A stretch of DNA of 64,000 bases, taken from positions 930,001-994,000 of the forward strand of contig CAJNOJ010000002.1 of NCBI GenBank assembly GCA_905250025.1, read 5' to 3'. Positions 14,301 to 28,853 of the stretch are shown here, piece by piece. The DNA is from Adineta ricciae (Eukaryota > Rotifera > Eurotatoria > Adinetida > Adinetidae). Under the pieces are notes generated by a model, which had not been told where the DNA came from, did not search any database, and worked only from the letters and a program-made list of their open reading frames with translations. Both the position numbers and the translations under genes were made by a program. The first letter of the stretch is position 1. The number at the start of each line of letters is the position of its first letter.

Positions 14301-17300
14301 CGTTCAGATATAGAACATCCGTGACTGAGGAGAAACTCCATGCCAATGCGTCTGTTTCTTGTGGAAAACTTGCATACAACGAACGGAAACAATTATCGTG
14401 TTCACTGCAATAATGTCGACAATCGATTAAAAGTTTTTCAAGCTCTTGACTGGTATTCAGTTCGTTTGTTTTCATGTACAGTCGACTTGTTTGTTGATCA
14501 TCAATAAAACCTAAGATTTGCTCGGAAATAATCAATGTTACATCCGTATCTGCAATCATCTGGTCATCAATGGACCATATTGCATGATAGAGACATCGTA
14601 GATCGCCCCAATTAGGTTTTAGTCGTATACATTGTCGAATCGCATCGATAAAAATCGTGTGACCAAGGCTTTTCAATTGACACGAGAGAAAATTCAAATT
14701 AAAAAAACATACTGTTCGTAGAATATTATCCTTTCCCGAGCCGAACTCTAAACAATGATAAGGTAAAGCAACTAACTTTCTTTGATTAAGACTATTGGTC
14801 GTCTGCGAACTGATTAACCGATCAGCATCCTGTATAACCATATTATTTCGTTTTTTTAGTGTTATTGTTCGTTTATAAGCTGTTTGGTCGTTACAATAGA
14901 TCTCAATTAAATGTTCGTGACATTGTTTTCGTAAATGTTCGTAACGGTTACTTGTTGCTTCCAGAAACTTTCGATGATAAAACGATAAAATATGTTTATT
15001 ATGAATTCTTTTGCGACTCAAATATTCTTTAATCGAATAAAGTAGTGATTGACAGAGTAGTGACGGTACGTGAACAACATTTGGAATGGGCGGATCATGA
15101 TGAGCATAGATTTCATTAAGCACAATATCATTGATAGATAAACAGTCTTCTAATTCATTTTCGGAGATACCATTCAACCCGTAGACGAGATATGCAAGTG
15201 AATATTGAACAAATTCTTTGCCGTGACGATTTTCTAGACGTGCAAATAATTGTTCAACAGCATTTTCAATCGTTTCAGGAAGAGATAAGGTGATTTGTAA
15301 AGACTCATCAGCAAAATGAGTCCATGTTCGTGCGATATCCAACAATAATTTCAAATACAACGGCTTGGGATTATGCTCAACCGTCATCAATAGATGTTTG
15401 TATTGTTCCGATGATAGTTGTCGATGATTGACTTCTAGTGAACTTCGAATGATGTTTTCGAAATCGATGGGACGAAGGCGTGGAATGTGGAATAATGCTG
15501 ATTCATCATTACGAATGAATTGAGTGAATAAATCTTTTAAATTGACGCGTTCAATCGTCGGAATAAATGATATGAGTATATGAACATCATGAGGGAGATA
15601 GCGTAGTAACCACGATTCGAACTGAAAGGAATATTTAGATGTATCTTGAAATTGATCGATAGCATCCAGGAGAATAAACAACGGTTTGGGCGTTACTGAT
15701 TTTTTACGAAGAAGTTTCGAACGCTTTCGTGAGAGAGATCGTAATCGTTCGTGAAATATTCGAACTAACGAGGCAAATGTCAATGATTGATCGTCTTCGT
15801 TGTTGTCTGCATCGTCCTCATCGGTACCATAGACGAATTTCAACTGTTGACATAAAGAACGAATAACTAGCTCGATAGTCGTCGATTGCGCAGACGTGCC
15901 AAGAAAGCGGAGAAATACAGCACTTGTCGGATACCATACTCGCAAATTTTGGGCTAAACGTGCCATAAATGATGTTTTTCCACAACCCGATTCAGCAAGG
16001 AAGGCAATGGGCGATGCAACGTTTCGTCGATTAGCTTCAATACGTGCGTGAACATTAGAGAACAATTCTTCTCTGCCAAAGAAAAATTGATTCTTTTCTT
16101 GACAAAACAATGCATGATGTAAGAGATCTTCGTGAAACGGCGAAAGAGTTTTGTTTGCCAATGTTCTACAAGTATTCTCGACCATTTGTAATATCATTGT
16201 CGATAAGAATTGACAGAACTCATCGATATATTGTTTGTGTGATTGTTCTTTACTGATATCTAAACCACCGAGTTTCTAAATTCAAATTCAGATGAGAATA
16301 TTTTATCGGTAGATTCGTACAGTAATTACCCATGGAACAAGATATCGTTTGAATTGTGCTGGCGGTGTAACTTGTCCACAGTACGCTTTCAATCGATTGA
16401 TTGCATTCGATATACGTTCGTTTTTTGCTGAATCTATCGAAGGAAACTTGTTCGAGAATAGCGAGAGTTAGAGAGAATTACCAAAGAACTTCGCATCTGC
16501 AGGTGTTTCAACAATTGGATTGAGAAAATCTCGAACTACACCGATGACATTTGCAGTATTAGATGCCATGGTTCCTCGTCGAATTTCTCGTTCAGTAACT
16601 AAATGAATTGAAGAACTCTTCGATATGAATTGTCTTAAGTTATCTAAGAGTTTTTACTTGATTCGAAATATTTGCCAGCTTGTTCATGTGATATTCGCTT
16701 TTGTTCATATGCTCTGTCGACTGCGTCTCGTAGTGCTTTTAACAAAGCTTTTTCTTCCGTTTGCCATCGTTTCTTTTCCTGCTGTTGTTCAGCTGATTGT
16801 TCTTCAAAGTGTTTATAATGCGTCGTAATCGGCTGTAACAGAACAGTCTACAGATGAACTTTAGATGAAACATTGACTTACGACATAAACATATTTTGGT
16901 GGAAGACAATTTTGATCCAATAGAAACCATTTTTGTACAAGATCGATATTATCGATTTTCTCTTGGCGACCAACATCGATAATTTTCTCAAATTCATCCT
17001 GATCGATCTCTAATGGAACGTACATGTACCCGTAGCGATTTCCAACCAAATAAATAAAATTAAGACCAACTGATAGATCGATGCATCGTTCAATTTCATT
17101 CATACACATGAGATCTGCGGTATGATCAACATCTGCCGTGTCGGAAACACCCCATCTATGTGTTGCATAGGCATCGCCTTTAGATTTCAAAGCAAGGAAA
17201 ACGTCTGTTGGCCTACCTCATGTCGACAACTTGAAATTCATAGCCTAGTTGAGCGCAGCGTTGTTTGATTGTTGGAAAAACTCGTCGATAAAGTTCATTT

Positions 17301-17563
17301 CTTTCAACTTTGAAGTCGGAGAAAGTGGAACTGAGAAAAATTCGAAACAATCGCGATGTTTGCTTCGAAAACGGTTCAGTAAAATCTCCTGTAACCAATC
17401 GATTGAATTCCGATTTGTTTTGAATCACAGGTTTTGCTGTACTCAACTCAGTTTTATTCATAAGATTCGGTTTTTTCAACATCTCAGGCAGAAGAGCTCT
17501 CTTCTCAACTTTCCGAGTGGCAAGTGCTTTCGACTTAAATGTGCTACTTTTTTTTGTTGCCAT
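11364..17563 (-). CDS. NACHT and WD40 repeat protein, NWD1/NWD2-like
   Basis: A STAND-type NTPase: a nucleotide-dependent switch expected to oligomerise on sensing a ligand. The first exon (17217-17563) starts with a basic tail and holds IFLSSTFSDFKVERNEL, the DUF4062-like opening of NWD proteins. It splices within R|WGV to exon 2 (16882-17155), which carries the family region MCMNEIERC...YLVGNRYGY. The next exons include SITEREIRRG. A large exon (about 14190-16230) holds the NACHT domain, with Walker A AESGCGKTS and Walker B LFILLDAIDQF. The remaining exons (to 14123, 13506, 12640 and 11679) are a beta-propeller region, ending in a clear WD repeat (LFSSSRDRTLAIWS) before the stop at 11364-11366. 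Total is about 1,800 residues over 10-12 exons. An intron of about 300 nt (13507-13805) is the longest in the gene. Vertebrate NWD1/2 are the nearest named relatives; the physiological role is unknown. Confidence 0.88.
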
Positions 17564-18053
17564 ATTTGATCAGTAGACGACACAAATAGACCAAATTAAT
17601 TCATACACATACGCACACATCATGTCATTGCGGCAATCATCACCTAACAACGACCTCTACATTGATTACTATAGTCACACATGAACAAAACAGAAAATGC
17701 AAAAAAGACTCCTTTTCACTCAATTATCGTCGTAAACTTATCGAACGCATCAGTTCAAATCGATCACTTTCGCACGAAAACGATAGTTTCTCAATGTTCA
17801 AACAGAACAAGACAATATTTTTTGTGGCATATAAATCATACACATTGTACATTAAACAATTTCACATCGTTTTCTAGAAACGATTACTTTACACGAAACC
17901 CCTTTGCTGAAGAAAATGTCCTTCTCTCTTTTCGTTTGTACATATTTTTTACCTTCACTTTCTATATCATGCTTACCGTGTATACTCATAAAACTACAGT
18001 CATTCATGCATGAACAAATAACGTTACACTTATCACTTTTTTCTAGTTTGAAG
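17564..18053. other. Shared divergent 5' region of the NWD-like and TM9SF4 genes
   Basis: The start codons of two divergent genes lie 490 bp apart here. No coding exon is apparent. The right edge contains a strong splice acceptor (ttttttctag, AG at 18045-18046) seven bases before the TM9SF4 ATG, so part of this stretch is a 5' UTR intron or a trans-splice outron. Confidence 0.5.
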
Positions 18054-20970
18054 ATGCTCAACAAAGTATTAAGCAGTTGCTTATGTTTGATATACTTAAT
18101 TCAGCCAATTCGTTCATTTTACATTCCCGGCGTTGCTCCGCTTGATTTTGAGAAAGGCGACAATGTTGATGTGAAAGTAATTCCACTATTTTTCCAAGAA
18201 AATAATAGAACATTGTTGATATTTTGTCTTTCTCTTTCTCTTTCATATAGGCAGTTAAAATGACGAGCTCAAAGACTCAACTACCCTATGATTATTATGA
18301 ATTACCCATTCATTGTAAACCGTCTGACGGTGTTCAATATAAATCAGAAAATCTCGGTAAATTTATCGCTAATTACACCTATCTTCGAAAAATAAACAAA
18401 TTTACCGTTTAGGCGAAGTTCTCCGCGGTGATCGAATTGTGAATACAAATTTTCGAGTAAAACAAATTCAAAAGAGAAGTCTTCGTCGATCAATTGATGA
18501 TTTCATGCTATTTAGGTGGAAATGGATGTCAATGTTCCTTGTCGAATCCTTTGTAAAGATATAGTCTTAACCAAAGAACAAAGTGCAATAGTATCGAAAC
18601 GTATCGAACAGAAATACTATGTTCATTTGTAAGATATCTGAGAAAACTTCGATAGTACATCAATTGAAAATATCTTTACTATTTTCAAGACTTGTTGATA
18701 ATCTACCAAGTGCTACGAAACTTCAAAATGTCGAGACTCAAGAAACTTTATATGAACATGGCTATCGCTTAGGAGTACGCACGAAAGATTCCAACGATGT
18801 CTTTTTGAATAATCATTTGATTTTAAGATTACATTATCATAAAGAATCCGAGTATGAGTATTTTATTATCGAGTCGAATATCGAACTTTTCTTTTTGAAA
18901 GAAATGGATATCGTGTTGTTGGTTTTGAAGTAGAACCAAAAAGTATCAGCCACAGTCGGATCAAAATTGACGATGAAGTCTCATGTACAATAGAATCAGG
19001 AGTTGATACCATGAAAATCAATGCAGAACGTATAGTTATCAGGATGAAAAATTCTTTCTTATGTCAGAAAAATTTCGCTTTGCTTAGAGGAAACAAAAGT
19101 TACAACAACATATGAAGTCGAATGGGTACCAAGTGATACACGTTGGGCCAGTCGGTGAGTATAAATTGATCTCGTAGAGCTTTTTATCTAATAGTGAAAC
19201 TGCACTGTAGTTCCTAAATTGTATTATATGATTTTAGCTGGGATACGTATTTGGCAATGTCTGATGTTCAGATCCATTGGTTTTCTATCATCAATTCAGT
19301 TATTGTCATCTTTTTTCTTGCTGGTATCGTTGCAATGATTATTGTTAAAACCCTTCGACGAGATATTGCACGATATAACCAAGAAGATTTGGTTAGTTTT
19401 TTTTCTGAAACGGATGAAATTTGAGTCTACATGTTTCTTTGATTTAGGATGAAGGTATCGAAGAAACTGGATGGAAATTGTTCGTTGAATATTTGATGAA
19501 TTATTTGGGAATTTCTTCTTTGGTTTCGTTTGTTTTTAGAGTTCATGGTGATGTTTTTCGTCCACCGATGGCTAAGAATTTTCTTTCAGCTCTTATCGGG
19601 TCAGGTATTCAGTTGTTGCTGATGCTGTTTATTGTCATTGGTTTGTATTTTATCTGAGCAAATGTTCCCACAAAAGAAATCGTGCATTTTGTCATTCAGT
19701 TTTCGCCGCACTTGGAATGCTTTCACCGTCATCGCGTGGTGCTTTAATTACAGCTGCTTGTTTTCTCTACGTCTTTATGGGGTATGTCGAAATGTGTTTT
19801 TCACATTGAAAAATAACATCTTCGTTTCATACTGACTAGGTTGATTGCCGGATACTTTTCTGGTCGAATTTATAAAACAATGAGAGGTACAAATTGGAAG
19901 CGAACTGCGATTTTAGTATGTCGAGAGTTGATTATTCTAAGAATGTTGATCATATCCGATTGACGGCATCTTTTAGACCGCTACACTCTATCCATCGGTT
20001 GTTTGTGGTGTTGGTCTATTTTTGAATTTCTTCATTTGGGGCAAACGTTCATCAGGTGCTGTACCATTCACAACCATGCTTGCCATCTTATCTATGTGGC
20101 TAGGAATTTCTTTTCCACTCGTCTATATTGGCTTCTATTTTGCCTATCGTCAATTAGTATGTTCGCGAGTCAAATGACAAACGAAAACTATTCATTATTC
20201 TAGCCGTATGAACATCCGGTACGAACCAATCAAATTCCAAAACAAATACCTGAGCAACAGTGGTATATGCATCCAGTCATCAGGTAAATGAAAGAAACTG
20301 AATGAATGTATCGATTTTGTTTCTATTTAGTACACTCATCGCTGGTAAGGTATTTGATAGCCAAAAAGAATGAATTTTCTGTATGAAATTATCTGTTAGG
20401 CGTACTTCCGTTTGGTGCAATGTTCATTGAATTGTTCTTTATTTTTACGGTAAATGAAAGTGGGATAGTTTGCAAATCGTGAGAAAATTTCGAGTTTTCA
20501 TCTATTTAGGCGATATGGGAAAATCAGTACTATTATTTATTCGGTTTTCTATTTCTTGTATTTATCATTATCATCAGTAAGTGATTAACAAGGCAATTCT
20601 GCGAAGAACTCCGTGTGCATTTAGTTGCCTGTTCACAAATCTCTATTGTCATAACATATTTTCAATTATGTGGAGAAGACTATCATTGGTGGTGGCGATC
20701 ATTCATCGCCTCAGGGGGTTGTGCATTCTACATCTTTGCTTATTCAATCTTTTACTTCTATTCCAAAGTAAATTCAATTGAATCATACGTTCTACAGATG
20801 AAGACTCTCCTTTATTCTAGCTTGATATAACTGAATTCGTTCCAATTCTACTCTATTTCGGTTACACATTAGTTATCTGTTTTACTTTCTGGATTCTCAC
20901 TGGTACAATCGGCTTTATTGCTTCGTATACATTTGTTGTTCAAATATATTCCGCTGTGAAAATCGATTAA
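18054..20970 (+). CDS. TM9SF4: Transmembrane 9 superfamily member 4 (nonaspanin)
   Basis: Nonaspanins are endosome/Golgi membrane proteins with a large luminal N-terminal domain and nine helices; they help sort membrane proteins and act in phagocytosis and adhesion. The signal peptide ([17 protein letters not shown]) precedes FYIPGVAP, then [17 protein letters not shown] and [15 protein letters not shown], all diagnostic of TM9SF4. [13 protein letters not shown] is restored across an intron (donor gttcgt at about 19473, acceptor just before 19541), and the helical bundle follows to 20970. The protein ends in VKID, the family's C-terminal K-x-D Golgi-retention signal. There are about 14 exons with introns of 45-75 nt. 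ATG at 18054 is chosen because it opens the signal peptide and follows an acceptor by seven bases. Length of about 620 residues matches the family. Confidence 0.95.
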
Positions 20971-21235
20971 TTGATAATATGATAAACCTATGCATTTTCT
21001 TACTATTTCAAACCAAATAGAAACTTTTCATTTTATGTTTTCACCCATTTTTCTCTATGCATTTCTTTTCAACCATCGTTTTTCTTCTTCTTTTTTCCCA
21101 AATAAATTCTATTTTTTCTCACTTGTTATCTGTCGCCCAAAATATGGCTTTTTTTCTCTTAGTTCGTCATTCAAAAACCGATCGTGTACATTAAAGATAA
21201 CGAGTGTTCTTTTTCCTTACAAAAACCTCCTAGTT

Positions 21236-22868
21236 TCATCGAATAGTGTCATATTGATTACAAACTAGTGCAAAACATTGTTGTCCATCAACTAATAAGC
21301 CATAGTTGGCGATAATACTCGGTCGTATTTGTTTTTCATTCAATCGCTCGATCAGTTCATGGTATGTTAAACCAAGTACAACCATCGACGAACCTTCTTG
21401 TTCTTTTGTCCACAGAGCAATAAACCGATAATCGCCGTTGTTCAAATGATAAACTTTCAAATCAACTAACTTGAAATTATCGATCAACGCTTTCGTATGT
21501 TCTTCAAGTAATTCATTTTCCGTTAGATTTATACGATGGTATCGATTGTGATCGTAACCTTTCGATGTAAATAAATTTGAATAATACAGATTTCCACATA
21601 ATAACAATGGACGGATGTTCACTGCATTGCATTTCTTTTCATTTAACCATCGATATTCAATCACAGGTGTATATAACTTATTGAAGGATTTATTCGATTC
21701 ATGACGTAAGAACAGACAAATGTAACGAAACATATTTTCATTCTTGTGACAATAGACATCAAAATGAATTAAGTCGAATTCGGAACGATTCATCTTCAAG
21801 GTTATTTCATGGAATTGTGCCGGATTGAGATCGTAAAACAGAACCGACGTACGATTTTGAAAGAGATGATTATCATTCCAAATAAATGTGAAATACTGAC
21901 GTTGATCGATAGTAACTACATCAAACCATGTTATATGGAAGTTTTCATAGATCGCAGAGAATACAAATGCCGATAATTGTTCGTATGGGATAGACAATAC
22001 TACATGTTGATTCATGGAAGATTTCTTCGATGGAGGTAATTTCTGTTCTTGTTGTAAAGATAATTCTTGTTAAAATAGATGAGAGAGAGAGATATGAGTT
22101 AGATTTGAGAGAAACATCAGCGTACCTTTCATCAATAAGATTTCTTTATGTCGCATTTCGTTTAAGAAATTAATCTCAGAGGATATCAATGGACGTTCAC
22201 TGTCGACGTATCGTTTGGATTTGTCGCTTTTTAACAGCCAGTCAGGTGTATGGATGGTTATTTCAACAAGTTTAAACAACGGTTCAAGTGATTGTTTAAT
22301 TGGCTCGTGCTAAATGAAGAAAAAAGTGTACGATCACATGGATTGACAAACCGAATGTTCTTACCTCACTGAGAAGGATCGTTGCTTTGTATTTTTTTGT
22401 TAATTTTTCAATTAAGGCTTCTGATGCTCGTTCACCATATGATGGTAAAATAACAGGCATTATTAATGGCAGATTATGACTACTGTCATGTTCCTGAAAG
22501 AGAGAAATTTCATGATATTTTCCTTTTTCTCCTGCATTTACGTACCAATGCAAATAAAAGCATCCATGAGCACCAAAATGATGAGTACCATTGCTCGTCA
22601 ATGATCGGTACGAATATTTTCGAGCGGAGAATTTGAATTGGTATCGATTCGTACCAATTCGTAGTGAAATCAATGTTGTCCGATGCTCGATAAATGATTT
22701 CTTGACTAAAATTGAACTCCTTCGCTGGTTTTAGTCTGGCTCAATTCAAACAACTTACGTGGAACAGTGCTGTTTGATAAGCGTTGCTACGGATGAACAT
22801 TGCGTCGATTGGGGATTAAAACAAAGAAAAACATCGACACCACATGCTTCGTGAGCTACATGCGACAT
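21236..22868 (-). CDS. Protein resembling polyglycine-hydrolase-like (BTRD1) repeats
   Basis: A soluble protein of about 500 residues, convergent with TM9SF4. The C-terminal exon (21236-22030) holds at least two imperfect units built on 'strand-Y-FIALW-K ... GLTY-ELIERL ... RPSIIANYG', for example DYRFIALWTKEQEG and LGLTYHELIERL. This layout resembles the bacterial tandem repeat domain 1 / polyglycine-hydrolase structural repeat known from bacteria and fungi. Upstream exons encode the segment from ISLRIGTNRYQF to HNLPLIMPVILPSYGE. I place the start at 22868, giving MSHVAHEACGVDVFLCF, with a 42-nt intron after 22757 that keeps the frame open; ATG at 22800 with a different acceptor is an alternative. 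A 48-nt intron at 22494-22541 has no stop and is a multiple of three. There is no signal peptide. The domain call comes from memory of the repeat pattern, and function is unknown. Confidence 0.55.
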
Positions 22869-24123
22869 CGTTATTGTTTGTTATGATTGTAAGTATTGTA
22901 GCAAATTGTGATGAGCTTGCCCAGTAACATCAAACAGTTTCCATGTAACTAGTATTTCTTTGTGTTCTTCAATGATTTCTTTCTTTTTCTCTCTTCTCTC
23001 TTTCTTTTTTTTGTTACAACAAACATAGTTTATATATAGTATTTTTACCTTCGTCTCTCTGTTTGACTGTCTAGAGACGTTGACTGGCAAATAATAATAG
23101 GATTGATGTTTGTGAGTATAAGTGGTGCGCTTGTATTCATGCGAATGCGAAATGTATAGATAGCTCAGTAAGGCATAGCGAAATCTGTTCGTTGACAAGT
23201 TTTCATTTTTGATTGCGTTTACTAACAGAGGATTTCTATGGGTTTTATTTGTTATGCAAATATTGAAGGATTACAATTTTTAGTTGATGTGAGGTTTCAG
23301 TTTTCTTTTATATGAGGAGATTGTTCGATATCGCGAGAGTTACTCAGCCAAGTCGATTTTGTAGCCAGACTGACTTTTTCTATTAATGAAAATAGATGTA
23401 GGATAAGAGAATGGTTCTTTTTCCTTGATTCTGACATGTCGACAATGAAAACAGTTTCCATTTTCGAGAGTTTGATGTGGTTGTAGAGAATAAACAAAAA
23501 AACTTCAGCAGAAAGAATGTTTCCAACGCAACCAAACCATACATTCGTCTCCATACTTCTCTTCTAGCTATAACTTTTGTCTAGATGAAAATCTAGAAGT
23601 TTCTCTGAACTATTTCACGAGAAAAAAGTTGAACTCATGTTTCATGTTAAACTTTTCTTTTAATATTTAATGCTTTTCTCTCATAGAACAAAATATTTCT
23701 CTGCTTTTCAAACAAAGAATTTTCAGAATTCTTCTCGTTGTTTGTCTCGTTCCAGTTGTCATTGGTGGATTTTCAACCAATCAAAAAGCAGATATACTCA
23801 TCCATCCACATAATCCAGACGCATCCAGACCCACGTGTTTCCTGAGAAAATCTTTTTCTTTTTCTTTCGAACTATTTATGGTTGCATCTAAACAATCCGC
23901 GTTATTCTTACACATCTAAACACTTCTTTTACATCTTATATCGTTCTTTCTTCATATGTCACTTTGGAAAACATCGATTTTCAACCCCCTGATTTACAAG
24001 CTTCTTTTTTTTCAGCATTAACTCTTCAAAACACACCTACACACAAAACCACACACACCTCTATTATTGTCGGTATAGCAAATTCTTGTTATTTTTCTTT
24101 CAATATTTCAACAAACTATTACA
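22869..24123. other. Divergent intergenic region
   Basis: About 1.25 kb between divergent start codons. Open frames at 22881-23198 (-) and 23964-24239 (+) have the composition of untranslated AT-rich DNA and no supporting splice pattern. Nothing else is recognised. Confidence 0.5.
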
Positions 24124-26372
<2,249 letters not shown>

Positions 26373-27426
26373 AACGGTAATGATAAAGTCAACGGTGATG
26401 ACGATGAAATCCAGTCAAATATCTTCTTTTGTTATTTTCTATTTATTTTGTTTCTTTTTTCCTCATCTTGTCTCTTGTCCTTCCTTCGGCCCAGCTACAT
26501 ATCATTCGTGTCTTTCCTTACTTCTTCTTTGGTCTTTCCTTTGGATTTAAAACATCTGAGAAAAAGCTGAAAAACAAAAAAAAAAAGTCATAACATTTTT
26601 TGTAAACACGTATAAAAATATCAGTAATTCCCTTTTGTGCGTTCTTCTTCTCTTCATCTTCATTTTAGTGCTTTTTTCAGTGAATCTCTCACGATAAGAG
26701 ATATCCTCTTCCATCTAACCTGTATTTGAGCTTCATCATTCAAGCAGAGCCTTATTTCTATTCATTGACATGTCCTACTCGACTGCTTTGTGTGCAATAT
26801 ATATATACATATATATATATTGATTCTAGCCTTCTTCTTTCTTTCTTTTTGTACATATTATCATCGCATTCATATATGTATCTATCTCCCATTTTTCTAT
26901 TTTTTTTTGTTCACTTGTATGAACGTGTATTCATTCATTCTTGTTTGTTTGGTTCTTTCTCTCACGATTACGAACTATGCTATTCCTTTAAAGTAACAGA
27001 AAAGATTTCGCGGTCTTTTCTTTCCCACCTTCACTTGTGCAAAACTTTCAATATCTGTGTGGGCCAATTCAAGGAAAATGTGTTTCTATGTAGAGTTAGA
27101 TAAGTTATATATACATCTACGTATATATACAAACAAACACGTGTGCGTGTGTGTGTGTAATGAGTGTATTGTCGGAATAAAGCCGAACCATTGAGATTGT
27201 TGGTTTCAGTCGTTGGACTGACCAACGTAAAGCAAATCAATTTGTCAGATGATATGATAGAGTCATGGTAACCATTGCTATGTGTACAAAAAAAAGAAGA
27301 ACACAAGAAAAACTTGTTTTATTGTGTCGCGAGGAAAAAGAAAACTTTGGAAGAACAGCGAAAGCATGATTAGGATGAAGAGGGATGCTTGTTTATTACG
27401 TAAGAAGCATGAAAAGCGAATGTTTC
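26373..27426. other. Intergenic between convergent genes
   Basis: T-rich 3' flanks with (TA)n tracts at about 26800-26822 and a (GT)n tract near 27140-27158. The 125-codon open frame at 26726-27103 is a hydrophobic T-rich artefact with no splice or homology support. Confidence 0.55.
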
Positions 27427-28505
27427 TTATTCCCAAACTGTTGTACAATAGAGCTGTTCGAGAGCTTTGAGTACAACTCGTGCTGTTTGACCAATCGAAT
27501 CGACAGCAATTGAGCATTGATAGAAAAGTAATTTCACATCATCAAATGTACCATCTCCAGTTGCGACATCAGTTGCCATTGTTGTTTGTGTATCTTCCGA
27601 TGACTCTTGATCGGTTTTCTTGACACTGGTTGAATTATTTATGGCGGAAAGTTTTTCCTAAAATAAACAGGAGTTATTGATTTTCTCCGATCAATTTCTA
27701 TATCATTTACCATAACAACTTTATTAACATTATTCAAAATAATCTCAACAAGTTGATCCAATGTCGTTGGTTGTTCGACTTTGATTCTTTGAAGAATATT
27801 TTCCATTGGTACAAGTCCTTGTTGTCGAATTGTTTCATACAAATATTGATCTAAATTTGTTGAGCTATTCATTATGGTAAAGAATTTTTGCGAAATATTC
27901 TTCAATTGTTCGAATATTCGATCGACTGTTTGAGCATTCAAGTTCGGATGAATGCGTTTCACCACCCAATCGGGTAAGACACCAGTTGTAACAACTTCAT
28001 TATGAATTGTATCGAGCTGTGTGACATTGATAAAACTGGAAACGATATATTCCAAGTCGAATTCAGCTTCAACGGCATGCCAGAGACTACGGCCTAGCTT
28101 CTCGTAATCAACATTATGCAATGCTGTACGAAGAATAACTTCACCGTCAATATTTTGTCGGATTCTACTCATAGACTCATTGTTGTGTAGGATAAGTAAT
28201 GCGACTTTGGTATAATTGACATCTTTGAATGCACTGGCTACCATTTGTTCAAGAACAGATCCTTTCGGATTTCCGGCACTATCTCGATTAAGACTGTCAC
28301 CGAAAAGAAACCGTTTTTGACGATGATGTTCAGATTGAGATGACGATACGTGATAATAACGCATGGCAAGTTGAGCAATTTCAGGTACTATGGTCGAAAT
28401 ACTTGTCGCTGTTCGAAGGAGCGAACATGCGCTCGGACTTAATTCAGCAAAAACTTTCGTTTGTACACAAACGATACAGAAGGCCACTATCGATAGAAAA
28501 CGCAT
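27427..28505 (-). CDS. Secreted protein of unknown family with a dibasic cleavage site
   Basis: Two exons (27711-28505 and 27427-27657) joined across a 53-nt intron give 341 residues. The N terminus is a clear signal peptide (MRFLSIVAFCIVCVQTKVFA). About 65 residues in, after a short pro-like segment, comes RQKRFLFGD, a furin-type dibasic site. Several N-glycosylation sequons follow (NYT, NES, NVT, NIS, NSS). The mature region looks helical and has no repeats or known catalytic motif; the C-terminal exon has a short Ser/Thr/Asp linker, then VRLLFYQC-like and LEQLYCTTVWE segments with two cysteines. It ends with TAA at 27427-27429. I do not recognise the family. A secreted, possibly proteolytically matured factor is inference from signal peptide and RxKR. 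The neighbour (DUF1295 gene) lies on the same strand, 348 bp upstream. Confidence 0.75.
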
Positions 28506-28853
28506 TTTTCAATGTGATATTTATCTATTGGGTTCGTCGAATGAATCTTGTATATGGTAGAGGATTCTTTTTTTGCCAATTATCTTTCAAGTATTTACCA
28601 ATTAGAGATAGAACGATTCGTGTAGAACTGTTGGTATGTTAACAAGTTCTCAAAACAAACAGATATGAATATGAATTCTCATGTATCATTAGTTAGATAA
28701 CCAAATACACACATAATGTATCATACGGTTTGAACCGTCCACAAGATGAGATAGATGAAGAGCAGTTTCCGTCGTTGAATTAGATCGTAAGAGAAAGAAG
28801 TCTTATTTTCGATAAAGAACGATGATAAAACTATTATAAAAAATGTGAAAATC
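28506..28853. other. Short intergenic region
   Basis: About 350 bp between two minus-strand genes, holding the 3' flank of the DUF1295 gene and the promoter side of the secreted-protein gene. No motif stands out. Confidence 0.4.

Noticed and set aside
22881-23198. A 105-codon open frame on the minus strand
   Set aside because: Composition is that of untranslated DNA with repeats of Lys/Arg from A/G runs, and it lies in a promoter region.
26726-27103. A 125-codon open frame on the plus strand
   Set aside because: It is T-rich, hydrophobic and low in complexity, with no splice context; typical of AT-rich flanks.
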